A stretch of 64,000 bases of DNA from Berberis thunbergii (GCA_003290165.1 QNQO01005873.1:1-64000); one strand, 5' to 3'; positions 11,224-23,639 are shown, counted from the stretch's first letter. Program-made: numbers and translations. Notes: generated from the sequence alone by a model not told the origin.

Positions 11224-11880
11224 ATGGTGACAACAAGGTGTCGCAACAATGGAGATGTTGTGGAACCCTCGAATGCTCGAACCAGCAGAGCGCAACTCGT
11301 TCCGATGCCACCGCTAATGTGGAAGGAACCTTCTCAAACCCCCCACCCCCCCCCCCCCCCCCCCCCCGGCGCCGGTGGCAGCAATTGCGGATCCAAGGGT
11401 GGATTTACACTCAACTCAGATACAAAAAATCTTGCTAACAGTAAAGAAACTCCAATCCGTGAAATAGAAGTCGAATGAGACATTGAGGGCATACGTCACT
11501 CACTTCAATGGCGAGTTGACTGTCCTCAATGGTTGTAGAGACGAAACAACCATTGCAACCTTCATTAAAGGTATGACGAAGGGAAAGTTCTATAACTTCC
11601 TTACCTTAGACCCCCAACCAATATGGAAAACTTGTTGAGGGACGCCCAGACTCTAGATGAGACGTCGACCGCCAAAAAGGAAACGAAACCCGAGAAGACA
11701 CCCTTTGTCCTCAAGGACAAGAGGAAGGATGATGACAAAGTGTACGTCCTGCATGGAATGTGCTCATAGAATGAATGGTCCAACAGATCCCAAAAGAGAT
11801 TGTTCCGCAAATTGCGAACCAAGTAAGCCTATGAGAACCAGCGAGTACAACATGTTCGTGCCCAAAGCCTGAGCCTGCCC
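11224..11880 (+). pseudogene. T1 gag remnant
   Basis: An ATG at 11224, 75 bp after the LTR, opens MVTTRCRNNGDV, the same gag start as T2 (18120) and T3 (55741). Further on (about 11490-11640) the frame-shifted sequence reads YVTHFNGELTVLNGCRDETT and FIKGMTKGKFYNFL, the C-terminal part of a Tat-type gag domain. The core gag region is deleted, and a 22-bp C run at 11346-11367 interrupts it. Non-functional. Confidence 0.7.
11346..11367. repeat. Homopolymer C tract
   Basis: Twenty-two consecutive C within the T1 gag remnant. Length is uncertain because such runs are prone to assembly error. A second one occurs at 30188-30210. Confidence 0.8.
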
Positions 11881-11899
11881 CTGACATTCATAGATAGGG

Positions 11900-12280
11900 A
11901 CATATAGGACGTCTGCAATCCGCATAATGATGCCTTGGTAATATCAATCTTCATAACAAACTAGGAAGTGAGGTCTTTAGTAGACACCGATAAGTTGTTA
12001 AAAATGTATTGTTCCTCAACAATCCCACAACATGCAACTGAGTGAAGAAAACTTAAGCTCCTCAACAAATCCCCTGGTCAGACTCAGCAAGGAGAAGCAG
12101 TTCCCTGTGGGGAAGATCAAATTAACAGTAGTAGTGGGAGAACCGCGACTTCAAAAAATAATTCTTCAAGAATTCATGGTGGTTGATGCACCGTCCACCT
12201 ACAAATGGAGGCGGTAGTCTCCACCTTACACCAAATTATGAAGTACCCGTCAATCAGATAGTAGGCACAATATGAGATAA
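11900..12280 (+). pseudogene. T1 retropepsin remnant
   Basis: Reads HNDALVISIFI, then VDTDKLLK where a Ty3/gypsy aspartic protease has its DTG active site, then from about 12080 KEKQFPVGKIKLTVVVGEPR and EFMVVDAPSTY, the Tat protease C-terminal half. The catalytic glycine position is D (DTD) and several stops break the frame. The usual ILGRPWLH segment after PSTY is missing here. It processes the Gag-Pol polyprotein in active elements; this copy cannot. Confidence 0.75.
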
Positions 12281-13935
12281 TTAGCAAATTGTCAGAAACT
12301 GCTTCTATGCGGCACTAATGTGGTTTGGCGACCATTAGCTATAGATCGAGCTGCCGCTAGTACATCCCCGAGCCCAGGTTCGGAGTCAGAGGAGGACTCT
12401 CCGCTCTCAGATGAGGAAGCCCCAGTCAGCCTGAGGGGAAGACCCAACGTCAGAGGACCCGAATGGAAACCTATGAAAATATATCTGGACAACCCCAGTG
12501 ACAACAGATCCATCTAGATGGGTTCTCGACTAAGTAGGGAATTTGTTAATCGACTGATAACACTAGTATGACAGAATCAAGACGTCTTCGCCTGGACGAT
12601 GCAAGACATGGTGGGAATAGAACCTTCCATATTCACCAATTGACTGGCTGTAGACCCAGAACCTGTCAGACAGAAGAAAAGAGTTGTTGCTCTCGAGAAT
12701 AACCAAATCATAAATGAAGAAGTGCAGAGATTACTTAATGCTGACATGATCAAAGAGGCACGACACCTAGATTGCCTAGCAAACACCGTCCTGGTTAAAA
12801 AAAAATGGAATGTCGAGTCTGCATGGACAATACTTACTTGAACAAAGCATGCCCGAATGAAAACTTTTTGCTTCCTCGCATCAATCAAATCGTAGATGCC
12901 ACTTCCGGATATAGTCTCATGAGTTTCATTGATGCCTACTCCGGATAGAATCGGATATAGATGCACTCTCCGGACCAAGAAAAAACCTCTTTCATAACCG
13001 AAAGAGTGATATTTGCTATCAGGTAATGTCGCTCAGCCTCAAGAACGCAGATGCAATGTATAAACGGCTAATGAACCAGATGTTCAAGAACCAAATCGGA
13101 AAGACCACGAAGGTCTACATAGACGACATGCTGGTCAAGAGCCTCCATAGCCAAGATCACATATCCGACCTCGCCAAAGCATTCAGCCAGTTACGCAGGT
13201 ATCAGATGAAACTCAACCCGCAAAATTGTACGTTTGGGGTTGAGTCAGGCAAGTTCCTAGGTTACATAGTAACCATAAGGGGAATAGAAGCAGATCCGAG
13301 CTCTTCCCGACATAAAGTCCCTGACCTCCATCACGGAAGTACAGATCATGACCAAGAGGGTGGCAGCACTCAACAGGTTTATTTCTAAATCATAAGACAA
13401 GTGCCTCCCTTTCTTCAAGATTCTCAAATGAAGCAAGAACTTCAATTGGGACGAAGAGTGCGAACATGTCTTCTAAAACTTGAAGGCATACATGCAGAGT
13501 ACCGAGCCACTCTCGAAACTAGTCCCCAGACAGATGCTTTACTTATATCTCGCTATCTCGAATCATGTCGTCAGTTCAACTCTTATACCGAATGATAAGG
13601 AGTACTGAGACCAGTGTACTATGCCAGCAAAACTTTCGTGGAAACAGAAACAAACTATCCGGCATCTAGAAAAGCTAGCTTTGGCACTAGTCGTTTCTTC
13701 CAAGAAACTGTTGCCTTACTTTCAGGCCCACTATCTCACAGTCCTGACCAAACATCCACTTCGCACAGTGTTGCACAAGCCAAAATTATCTGGCATGATG
13801 ATTAAGTGTTTGGTGGAACTAGGTCATTTTAACATCAAGTACGCTCCAAAAATAGCCATCAAAGCACAAGCATTGACAGACTTCATCGCCGAGTTTAACG
13901 GAGGCGAGGAACTGGAGCAAAAAAACTCAAAGTAG
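12281..13935 (+). pseudogene. T1 reverse transcriptase and RNase H remnant
   Basis: After an acidic linker (SPGSESEEDSPLSDEEAP at about 12370) come RT blocks: DNTYLNKACPNENFLLPRIN (about 12828-12885), SGYSLMSFIDAYSG (about 12905-12946) and the catalytic YIDDMLVKSLHSQDH at about 13115-13160, then LNPQNCTFGVESGKFLGY. RNase H follows from about 13600 (VYYASKTF, then TKHPLRTVLHKPKLSGMMIK, LVELGHFNIKYAPK, ALTDFIAEF). RT copies the element RNA and RNase H degrades the template. Multiple stops and shifts make it inactive. Confidence 0.85.
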
Positions 13936-14118
13936 AAATCGAATGAACAAGGGTGGATTTTGCGCTGCAATGGGTCATCCACACAAAAAGGAAGCGAAAC
14001 AGGTATCACACTCCATTCTGTGGGTAGCTTCACTTTGGAAAAAGGCAGACAGGTTTGGTTTCCCGACCTCAAACAACAAAGTAGAATACGAGTCCCTCTT
14101 ACTTGGCATGAAGCTAGC
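13936..14118 (+). pseudogene. T1 second (archaeal-type) RNase H, truncated
   Basis: Right after the first RNase H the frame reads WILRCNGSSTQKGSETGITL, then after a shift FPTSNNKVEYESLLLGMKLA. This is the start of the additional RNase H typical of the Tat lineage (WxLxVDGSS ... SNNxAEYEALxxGLxLA). The first catalytic Asp position is Asn here. The domain is cut at 14118 by the start of the right Athila-like LTR. It is the main evidence for placing T1 in the Tat lineage. Confidence 0.75.
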
Positions 14119-15580
14119 TGATAAGCACCCAAAACATCGATTTTCACCCCTAAATATACAATTATTAAGTCCAATTATCCCATAAAAATATCTCATTATG
14201 TGTATTTTGTAGGAATTTAAGCACAAATCTCAAATCATGCACAAAGTGGCACAATAAGGCAAAATTCAACAACTAGAAGACTCATTGGGTGTTCACATGC
14301 ATTGAACAGGACTAAAGAATTTCAATCCCAAGACCCATGAATTCAAGCCCACAAAGCATCGACAACTACAAATCTTGAGAAAATCAGCATGAAGATTTGG
14401 ACATCCACATGGACAACTTTAGCATAAAAAAATCTCTATAATACATGTTTCCTTATTCAACTCATACATATTTCTTCATTTTACTCCAACACCTTTCCTT
14501 ATTTTACTCATTCACGTTTCCTTATTTTACTCATTCACGTTTCCTTATTTCATTCAAATACATTTCCTTATTTTACTCAACCATGTTTTCATGTTTCACT
14601 CAAACAAGTTTCTTTATTTCACTAAAACCCTTTTTATCTATAAAAACCCCATACATAGAGTTCATAAAGAAAATAGTTTTTTTAGAGAGTTTTTTTTTGT
14701 TAGAGTTCTTGGCTTTAGATCTTTGCTTGGTAGAGAAGAAAGTATAGAGAAGTGCATGTACTACTTTCCAACATTTTAATATTTCTATTGAAGTATAAAT
14801 AAGTTCTATTTTTGTTTTTGTTTTTTTTCAATTGTTTATCTTTCTCCTTTAACTTTTAATTTATTTTCACCATTCACGGAAAGCTAATCTCCCTTCTCAA
14901 GGGGAAGAGATTGAGCCCCATGAAGAGATAATGATAGTTAGATTGTATTTCATTGAGGAAGTAAAGTTGAACAATGAATTGTAAGAAGTACTTCAAAAGA
15001 AGACTTAATTTGTTAAATAGATAATGATTTTGATATGAAATAATAATTTATTTCCATGTCTTTTATGATTTTTCCGATGAAAACAAAATCGAAATTCAGT
15101 GATGTTTTAGAAATAAAACAAAGGATTTGGTTAAAGTTTGAGGGAAATTAAAAGATTGAGGGAAATGAAAAGACTTTTACTTCTTTAATCACACAACTCA
15201 AGTCTTGTAGGTTGAAAAAACATGTGATTTGAGTATTTTGGGAGAAATTGAAATTACATTATAAAATCATTATGTTGGAATAGGGTGATTCTCACACCCT
15301 TGAGATTTTCTTTATGTTCAATTTTGTTACGAGTTAATTATTTTGTTTCAAAATCATATCATCTCTCAACATCTCACCATCCATTATTTTGCTCTTCTGT
15401 TTATTCTGTAAATTCTAATTCAAATATTGTCTTCTAATTCAAATTAAGTAGTCGATAACCCCTACTTCCACTATGCATTGTTGAAATGTATTGTAGGTTG
15501 AAGGGAAAAAAAATAAGTATTTCTTTGATTGATGTCAAAAATCAAGCACCGACATGAATGTCGAATTTTTGCATCAATCA
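14119..15580 (+). mobile_element. LTR of the right Athila-like element
   Basis: Starts TGATAAGCACCC and ends GCATCAATCA, followed by AATAGCGTTG, the degraded equivalent of the primer-site motif seen intact on the left copy. It is the inverted partner of 9847-10680. A block of imperfect repeats with TTTCCTTATTTTACTCA(T/A) lies at about 14490-14600. No coding content. Confidence 0.75.
14639..14646 (+). promoter_or_regulatory. TATA box of right Athila-like LTR
   Basis: TATAAAAA followed by CCCCATACATAGAG, conserved (inverted) in the left LTR near 10240. Probable transcription start region of the element. Confidence 0.5.
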
Positions 15581-17360
15581 AATAGCGTTGTTGCACATCA
15601 CTTGGTGAAGGAAGATATTCTTGAACATACAACTTTAGACAATAGAGAACATTTTTAATTTCTTTAATTTTTTTTTCCTTTTCTTTAATTTTGTTTATTA
15701 TCTTTATGCATTTTTTGGGTAATTTTTAGCATATAACGGAAACAAGACAGCAGCAGACGGCTCAAACAATGTCGAATTAAAGTGAAAGTTTTAAAGCAAA
15801 TTCCGTGACAGTCCCTAGAATTTCTGTAATTTTCTTAGATTTTTTGGAAGTTGATTTCTTATTGAACAAATTTGTTTGAAAAAGTAGGAGATAAAACTGC
15901 GGAATTGCCTAAGACTTGCTTGAAGACATTTTTTCCTTTTATATTTGTAGTTTCTAGTAAGGAAGAAAGTTTACACTTTAATAAAAAAATTTAACATGCC
16001 TTAAATGGTCGTGTGCAATTTGTAATAGTTAGGCATTATTTTAGTATTAGGTCGATTGTTAGTTTTAGGTTGGATTTAATTCACTTTAAAAAAAAACAAA
16101 AAACAAAATTTTGACTTCTTGACCAAGACCATTAAACATCTTTGCATCTGTAATTGCTTGATTGTATGTTTATTTATTTAAACAGCAATCGAAATCAAAA
16201 AAATTTAAAAATAAATAATTTGTTCTTTGAAAATGGCTAATTTTTTTGTAGTGGACAAGCAGTGGTGTTGTGGGCGAGAGAACAATTGCTTGAACTAAGG
16301 AGGAGTAGCTCTCAAATAACAGTTCTATCTACCCCCACGGTGGAAACCTTGTGTCTGAGTCACAAGTTAGTAAGTATCTCTTTCAGACACATTGTTTTAG
16401 TGGTTTGGGTGTTGAGTGAAATTCAATTGGACATTGCTTGGTGTTTGTTTATGTTTCTGCATCTTAACGAATTGTGTGGTTTTCTATGTTAATAAACTAA
16501 CATAAACAGAGAGGTCATCCCTAGCCTTGTTTTTTGAAACTTTTCGTCACCCACCTCATCATTCTAGCTATGTGAAAACAAGGCACATAATAAAATCAAC
16601 AAAGATTAGAGCCAACTAGAACGGTGTTCATGGGACAACTAAGACCAAAGTTAATTTGCTTAATTTTTTTCTTGACCAAAGCTAAACGTGATGTTGGGTT
16701 TAATCATTTAATGAACTCCGAGAGGCTGTTACCTTATGGGTAACTCACCCGGTACATCGAGTCACTAGTAAGTTGTGGACCGCAAAAGGAAGTGGTGCAA
16801 CTAACAGTTTTGGCTAGGAACACACTCCATAAGTACGTATTTGACACACATCGTTCTCATATCAATCGGTCTATAGAGTGGTAGCACAAGTATAGTTCAT
16901 AATTAGACAAAGTGATCTCATGTCACTTGTGCAATAATTCGGCTTCTTGCAAACGTAATTCTGACCTCCTGATTTTGGACATTGCACTGTTGGATACAAT
17001 CTTTTAGGATCATCCGTTAGCACCCTATCTAATCAGGCAATAATAGATAACAGTATGACACCTGTTGGTTTCAATCAATCTTGTCCTCACTGAGTAACAA
17101 GATAAAATCCCATTAAAACATTGTTTTCTTAGATTTGGCATTTGTGTTGTTCAGAAGTAATTGTTGCTTATGTATAAGTTCTTAGTAATCGTTTATGGAT
17201 ACTCGATCTTGTGTTTTGTGATTGTCATCTTTCCATCTCAATTTTTTCTCTCATGAAAGTTTGGGAACAACCCAGAAAATGTTTGGTTCGTACCCAAAAG
17301 TTTTCTAAACACCCTAGCGATCGTTTGATTTGCTCCTTAGGTTTTTCTAGCCACCCTCAA
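15581..17360 (+). other. Leader of the right Athila-like element
   Basis: Non-coding leader, inverted copy of 9084-9846 plus 1151-2338. The uninterrupted junction at 16292-16312 (AACTAAGGAGGAGTAGCTC) is the empty site for CACTA element 1. The element stops at 17360 where the T2 LTR begins, so its gag is missing. No gene is present. Confidence 0.7.
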
Positions 17361-18044
17361 TGATACACCAAAATGGTCGCTCTTCTACACCTTACACTTG
17401 TCATGATGATCTCGAGAAATAATATGCTCGAGCGTCAGCCCAACACTGATCCGACCCAAGCAGTTCTAAGCTCGCACAATGCAGTCCACCAAACGAACTC
17501 AAATCATTACAGTCTGCTAAACTTATGTGTCTCACAAGTATCCTCAATACTCGTAGGCCTTGCTAAGGCAAGTATCTCGAGGATCAGCTTCGAACAGGTA
17601 AGACAAGAACATTTTGTTTCCAACTAGGAAGCACATACCAAAGTATACGTCGAACATGGAAACTTTTATCTATGGATTACTATCTGATTAGGGATTATTT
17701 CCTGCATATCTAGGATCACAAAACTTACAGGGAAACTTTACTTCATAGCACAACTCCTAATTAGAGAAGGATCTCCACGAAGATCTTCTTCCCTAAACTA
17801 CACCACCGATGGCCTGGTCGAACTAGGATCCCAACACTATAAATAAGACATGAGGTTGATAAGCTAAAGTACACTACAAATTCTCTTTTTACAACATTAC
17901 GCCTTCCTCATAGCCCTGTTTGACTTTAGCATCGAAGTGTCATTGGCCACCACAACGGTGGTCTGTGGCTCAAGTGCGTTCCTTGTTCAGGTCAGCAGGT
18001 TTGCAGGTCAAGGTCCTAGCAGGAAACGAAAATTGACTGCATGA
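17361..18044 (+). mobile_element. T2 5' LTR (Tat lineage)
   Basis: Begins TGATACACCAAAATGG and ends CTGCATGA, directly before GTTTAGCGTCGTCCGCTGGG, the degraded primer-site junction. The same LTR recurs at 36478 and, truncated, at 62768. It is 684 bp. The copies have diverged by many substitutions, so this is an old insertion. Confidence 0.82.
17838..17845 (+). promoter_or_regulatory. TATA box of T2 5' LTR
   Basis: TATAAATA in a conserved context (ACACTATAAATAAGACATGA) shared with the middle LTR at 36955. Confidence 0.6.
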
Positions 18045-18119
18045 GTTTAGCGTCGTCCGCTGGGCACGACAAAGTTCCTAATGAATCACTAACATCATCT
18101 CTCTTCAGAACACAAGAAG

Positions 18120-19540
18120 ATGGTGACCACCAGATCAGGCAACATTGGAAAGCAAGAGGACACGTCAAACCATCAAACTGGCGCTATACCACCGCTCTCA
18201 GAGGTGCCAGTGACACACGGGTAGCAGAGTCACACCCCCATGCCAACAATAGCAATGACATACCTCAGGATAGTTTTGTTGTCGTCACAAATACAACAAA
18301 TCGTTAAAACCAGTAGAGGCTCTCATACAGTAGAAACCTCCACCTGCCAATGGAGATCGAAAGCAGCATAAGCCCCATCTACGAAAGACAACAGAGAGCA
18401 AACAAATGAGAGTCAATCCCCTACTAGTTCTCATTAGACTAGAGGAGGTGGCATAGCTAACGCGAACTCGACCTTCAGGGTAGATAGGCTCAGCCCGCAG
18501 AACCTTCTCCGCCAAAAGGCTCGTGACCCAGACGTGTTATACCACCTTTCTATTCCACCGTTCATGGACTGTATCATGAACGAGGCTCTTCCAAAAAAGT
18601 TCATGCCTCCAAAGCTCGATTTGCATAATGGGGCCACTAACCCATTCGATCACCTGCACCATTACCAGCATGTAATGGCACTCAAAGAAGGTTCTGAGTC
18701 GGTGATGTGGAAAACTTTCCCTACCAGTCTAAAAAAGTCAACAATGATGTGGTTCCATAGCCCCCCACCAAAATCGATCGACTCATTCAAGATGCTGGCA
18801 AAGAATTCCTGATGCGTTTGTTGGAAGTCAGCGTATCCAGAAAGATCCACACTACATACTCTCTCTGAGGCATAAATCTTATGACATGCTAAGGGAGTAT
18901 GTCACGCACTTCAATTACAAGCCGACACTCATTGACGGTTGCAGCGACAACACAGCCGTGATGGCTTTTACCACGGGCCTAAGTGAGGGAAGGTTTTACG
19001 ACTTCCTCGCCTTGGAACCCCTTCTGGATATGGCAAAATTCTTGAAGGGTGCTTAGATGTACATAACCTTGGAAGAGATGAGAACAGCGAAGAAGGAAAT
19101 CGAAGTTGAAAAGAAGCCTTAGGGACGAGAATGGGGCGAAAAGGTGATAGGACGAAGAAGGGAACAAGCGAAAACACGACAACAGATTGGACCCTGGGCG
19201 GGTCAGACCAAATAAAGCTTCTAACTACGTTGGATCCAGATCCATGACCCCCTCAATTCTAGCCTATCAGACATCCGAAATTCCATGAAAATTTGGGAAG
19301 ATCTAAAGTGAACCCCAAAGTAGTACGGAGACCCCTCTAGACATGATAATAGCAAGTACTGCTTATATCACAATAAGGGTGGCAACGACACCAACGACTG
19401 CAAAAGTCTAAAGTATGAGATCGAATATTGGATTCGCAAGGGCAAGATAAAGAATTTCCTGGGTTCAGAGAAGCGACAAGACCGACCCAATGACAGGGGA
19501 GAAGCGGTCTAGGAGATTAAGAAGGAGTTTCTGGGCATAA
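18120..19540 (+). pseudogene. T2 gag remnant
   Basis: The ATG at 18120 opens MVTTRSGNIGKQEDTSN. The gag core is readable at 18534-18812 (FMPPKLDLHNGATNPFDHLH, VMWKTFPTSLKKSTMMWFH) and further on as GCSDNTAVMAFTTGLSEG. A basic, CCHC-like segment KYCLYHNKGGNDTNDCKSLK lies at about 19352-19410, the Tat gag nucleocapsid equivalent. Stops and frame changes occur about every 100-300 bp. Gag forms the particle shell; this copy cannot make it. Confidence 0.82.
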
Positions 19541-19599
19541 TCTAATCCTTCACGGAGTCAGATCAGACGAAGACCAGTCAAACAGATCCCGCAAGCGGA

Positions 19600-20060
19600 C
19601 TCTACTGGATATGCAAAAACAGCTCGTAAAGGAGGACAGACACGTATACTACTTGTGGGTGCAAAACCCTATCTCCACCTTAACCTTCACAAACAAGGAC
19701 CTCGAAGGCGTCTATGCACCTCACAATGACGCAGTATAGACCTCAAGGAAGAGAACCTGACATCCTCAGATTACCCGCTGATTTGATTCAGTGGAGAGAA
19801 ATGTTTCCCGATCGGTAAGATAAGATTGGCAGTGGTGACAGGAGACCTACAACTGAGAAAATTCCTATTCTTGGACTTCATGGTAGTGGACGCACCGTCT
19901 ACCTATAACCACATCCTGGGAAAACCGTGGCTTTACCTGATGGAAGCAGTAGTCTCCACCCTTCACCAGTTCGTCAAATATACCACTAACCACTCAGAAA
20001 GAACAATATGAGGGGACCAATTAATAGCACGAGGCTGCCATTATGCTGAACTGAAGTAGA
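19600..20060 (+). pseudogene. T2 retropepsin remnant, active site deleted
   Basis: The frame goes from VYAPHNDAV (about 19713-19738) straight to DLKEENLTSSDYPLI and then MFPDR and LDFMVVDAPSTYNHILGKPW (about 19874-19933) and EAVVSTLHQFVKYTTNH. Compared with T3, the roughly 100-bp segment that carries the catalytic VDT motif is missing. After the protease the sequence passes into non-coding DNA without any RT, as in T3. Confidence 0.78.
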
Positions 20061-22195
20061 TAAAATGTTCCCAGATTCAACTGGAGCCCACAGGGCAAGT
20101 TGAACAGAAGCCAGACCCATAACTGTGGAAGAGTCGTTCCACTCACACAGAGACAAAACCCCAACATCGGTGGCTCAACGTAGAAATGAAGAACATTCAA
20201 ACATCTCATAAATAATTTGCTCTTCAACCCAATGAAGTGGAAAGGTCATTGCAAACAGGGGCACAATCCCCAGACAATCAGTTGGCGCAGAAAAGAACTC
20301 TGACACAAGGTTTACTTTACAGTAACCTCAACAATGTTAGCGAAACTTGGTAGTTCGCTGAAGGTACTAACGATCCAGCAAAGGCCATACATATTCACTT
20401 TAGGGCTAGGTCGACCTCTCTCCGCCAACAATTGGTTTAATCAATTTTGTTTAGTTTCTTTTCCTTAGTCAATGTGGGGCTTAATTCTTAAGAGCTTATG
20501 TAGTTTGCAATCATTTAAGAATAAAAGATAATTACGCAAACACACTCTATTGATTACTGAAAGATGTAACACCGATCGCCCAGAGGCGAGTACAAAAGAC
20601 TACAAACTACAAACATCTGAATCCGATGCGACATATAGTAAAGACTCGCTTAAATAGTCTAACTCAAGAAGAAGACTCAGAAGCGACGACAAAAGTATCC
20701 AAAGTAAACTCCACGACCTCTACGAAAAAGATTTTCCATGAGCAAGAGTAGGATGTAAGATTGGCATGAGTAAGAGTGGGATGAAATAACACGTCCAATT
20801 CAATGCCTCTACGGACACACCCCTCAAATATGGCCTGAGGTGGTACAACATCAGCAACCGGGGGTTCCACGAAATGCCAGCGGAAGCTACGGCCAACTCA
20901 CACGCTCAATCCGCTCTACCAGATGAACTTGGGACAAGTATCAGGTTGAAACAGATCAAGTGCACCTTCCCACTGAAGGGATGAGAGGAGCATCTAGGAG
21001 TCAATGGCCTATTCCGACAGGCCATGTCCAACTCCACCCCAACCCGCAATTCTGAATTCCAGCGCATCACGGCATGAAGAGGCTAACCGAGAATGGAGAG
21101 AGGCAACCACTCCAAGGATGGTTGCTGGTATTATCTCTGAGATTAGGTGCTTCGAAGCACCGATAGGGCACCAACACATAAATGATAGACTCATCCCTTG
21201 GGCGGAAGTTTGTACTTTTTTTTGTAATACGAGAAGAAATTACAAGATCTCAGCAAGCCAATTGGGTGCTCCCCCAGAGTAGGTGACCACGCATAACAAT
21301 AAGTCATATCATGACTTATCGGTGCAAATGTCAGAACATTCGAAGCATCCAACATCAGAGATCTCCATTCAACCTTTGAAAATCCAAAACATATTTTTTG
21401 AGTAAGAGCATTTGAGGAGGTGCGCTTTGTGGAAGATAATGCCTACAACAAAGAATAAACACCATTATATAGACATAGTGGTTCACCAAACAGATGCTTC
21501 AATATTGATTATCAACATTGAATACCTTATGGAAAACGAGGAGACGACGGTTCCAAAGGAAACTGCACAGGACCACGTTCATCCAATTAATGATGTTGCA
21601 CAAACCCCATTAATTGGGGGGGAGTAACCGATACTCAACCGTCTCGTGATCTACACCGTACGCGTGTCAACATGCAATCTACACTGTACATGTAGCGTCT
21701 TGATCCTAAGACAAACCCTAGTTATTCTTCTATGGCCCATGGGCTCAGCCCACTATTCAAGCAATATTCTACCATGTGCCTAACACGAGCATTAAAACCC
21801 TAGTCACTTTTGACACACAGATCACACATGCATATCACCAACTAATTTAAGGTACTCATGTTTCTTCAAAGGGAAACTCATCCTCACGAAGCACTCCTCC
21901 CCACAGATGTAGACTCACATGCCCACAACAGGTAGAACCCCTATCTAACCAGGCAAATTTAGTCAACTTTGGATGATGACGATGACTTATGGTTCATCCC
22001 GACACCTAGTCCGCCCAGCGTGGATGTCGAAGGTTTAGGAAGTGAGAGTCTAATCAGTGTTATTACGCTTGGTGACGATGACTCACCAGGGATCGTTACC
22101 CCCTTCGAGGACAATGGTCGCCAAACCTGATTAGGTAAGGCTAGCTAGTGACGACTGACAACGAAAGCTTCAGATCAAAACCCAGACCTGTAGCC
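20061..22195 (+). other. T2 post-protease non-coding region
   Basis: No RT, RNase H or integrase is present. The segment is colinear with T3 57001-58780 (for example CAATCATTTAAGAATAAA at 20509 against ACAAACATTTAAGAAATAAA), showing that both copies lost or never had pol at the same place. Short frames are random. It ends at the tandem repeat array. Confidence 0.6.
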
Positions 22196-23010
22196 CCACT
22201 GTGCGGGTGTAGATGGTTTGGAAGGTGGGAGCGTAGTCAATTCCAGCTCAACAATTTGTCATGGGATCACTGCTTTGTACGGGTGTAGATGATTTGAAAG
22301 GTGGAAGCCTAGTCAGTCTTGAACTGATTTCGACGGCTTTCCATGGGACCACTGCTATTGTATAGACCATGGTCGCCGAAAACTCCCAAATTTGTAGCTC
22401 GCCATACACGGATGTAGATGATTTGGAAGGTGGGAGCCTAGTCTTTCCCGTACTGATTCGGTCAGCTTGCCACGAGACCATTGATCTTCTACAGACCACG
22501 GTCACTGAATCCCCTTGTCCCAAACTTGTAGTTTGCTCCTCACGGGTGTAGATGGTTTGGAAGTTAGAAGACTAGTCACTCCCGAACTGATGTCAACGGC
22601 TCACCAAGGGACCACTGCTTTTCTACAGACCATGGTCGTTGAATCCCCCCGTCCCAAACTTGTAGCCCGCTCCTCGCAAGTGTAGATGGTGTGGAAGGTG
22701 GGAGCCTAGTCAGTCCTGAACAGATGTCGACGGCTTCCCACGGGACCATTGCTCTTCTACAAACCATGGTCACCGAATCCCCTTATCCCAAACTTGTAGA
22801 CTATTCCTCGTGGGTGTAGATAGTTTGGAAGGTGGGAGACTACTTAGTCCCGAACTGATGTCGATGGCTCGCCACGGGATCGCCACTCTTCAACAAACCA
22901 CAATCGTCAAATTATCACATCCCTAACCTATAATCCGCTCTGCTCGGGTGTAGATGGTTTGGAAGGTGGGAGGCCAGTCAGTCCCAAACTGATTTCGACG
23001 GCTCGCCACG
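22196..23010 (+). repeat. T2 tandem repeats, ~130-bp unit
   Basis: Seven diverged units, recognised by GGGTGTAGATGGTTTGGAAG starting at about 22204, 22278, 22408, 22544, 22679, 22812 and 22946. The spacing is 130-137 bp except for the first, shorter one (about 73). Each unit continues GTGGGAGCCTAGTCAGTCC and CACGGGACCACTGCT. T3 has the homologous array at 58785-59440. Confidence 0.9.
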
Positions 23011-23639
23011 CAACTACCGCTCCCTTTTGAAACAACGGTCTTCAAAATAAATCACAACTCGGGTAGCGTCTTCACACACACGCTGACATTTATTATTAGC
23101 AATGGCCATTCACGCCGACCTAAACATCAAACCACTAACATGCGCACGAACACTACATAAAATGTCAGCCCGAACTTACAAAACCTAACTCGGGACAAGC
23201 GGTCTAGCTCAAAGACGATGCATGTGCTCGACTAAAACAGTTCACTCATGCCAACAACCGCAATCGACGGTCAGATACGCAAATTAAGTCCATAGTGGGT
23301 TACCTTAAGGATGAGCTACAGCCTAAGCAGCGTAGCCCACTCCTAAACCATCCGTAGAACATCCATTATTGGAGGTAACTAAGCGATAGTCGCTCTGAGA
23401 CCTTACAAAAATACAGGTTAAAATCATTTGCGATTTAAATGGTCAAATTCTCAATAGCACACAGACCACTCGGCTTCCTGCGAACCCTTACCATACCCGT
23501 GTCAAAGTAAAACGACAATGCAAAATGGAATGCGCGAGATAGGGACACCGAACACAATGCGGATACAATGCGTAATAAAAATAAACTTGTTTTCATTAAA
23601 AGTTGAAACAATAAAGTACAAGTGCACAAAGTCTACTCC
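23011..23639. other. T2 spacer between repeats and antisense ORF
   Basis: Non-coding; homologous to T3 59441-60100 (shared AAGTCTACTCCT(C/T)ATCAGGAG near 23624). No gene is seen. Confidence 0.5.
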
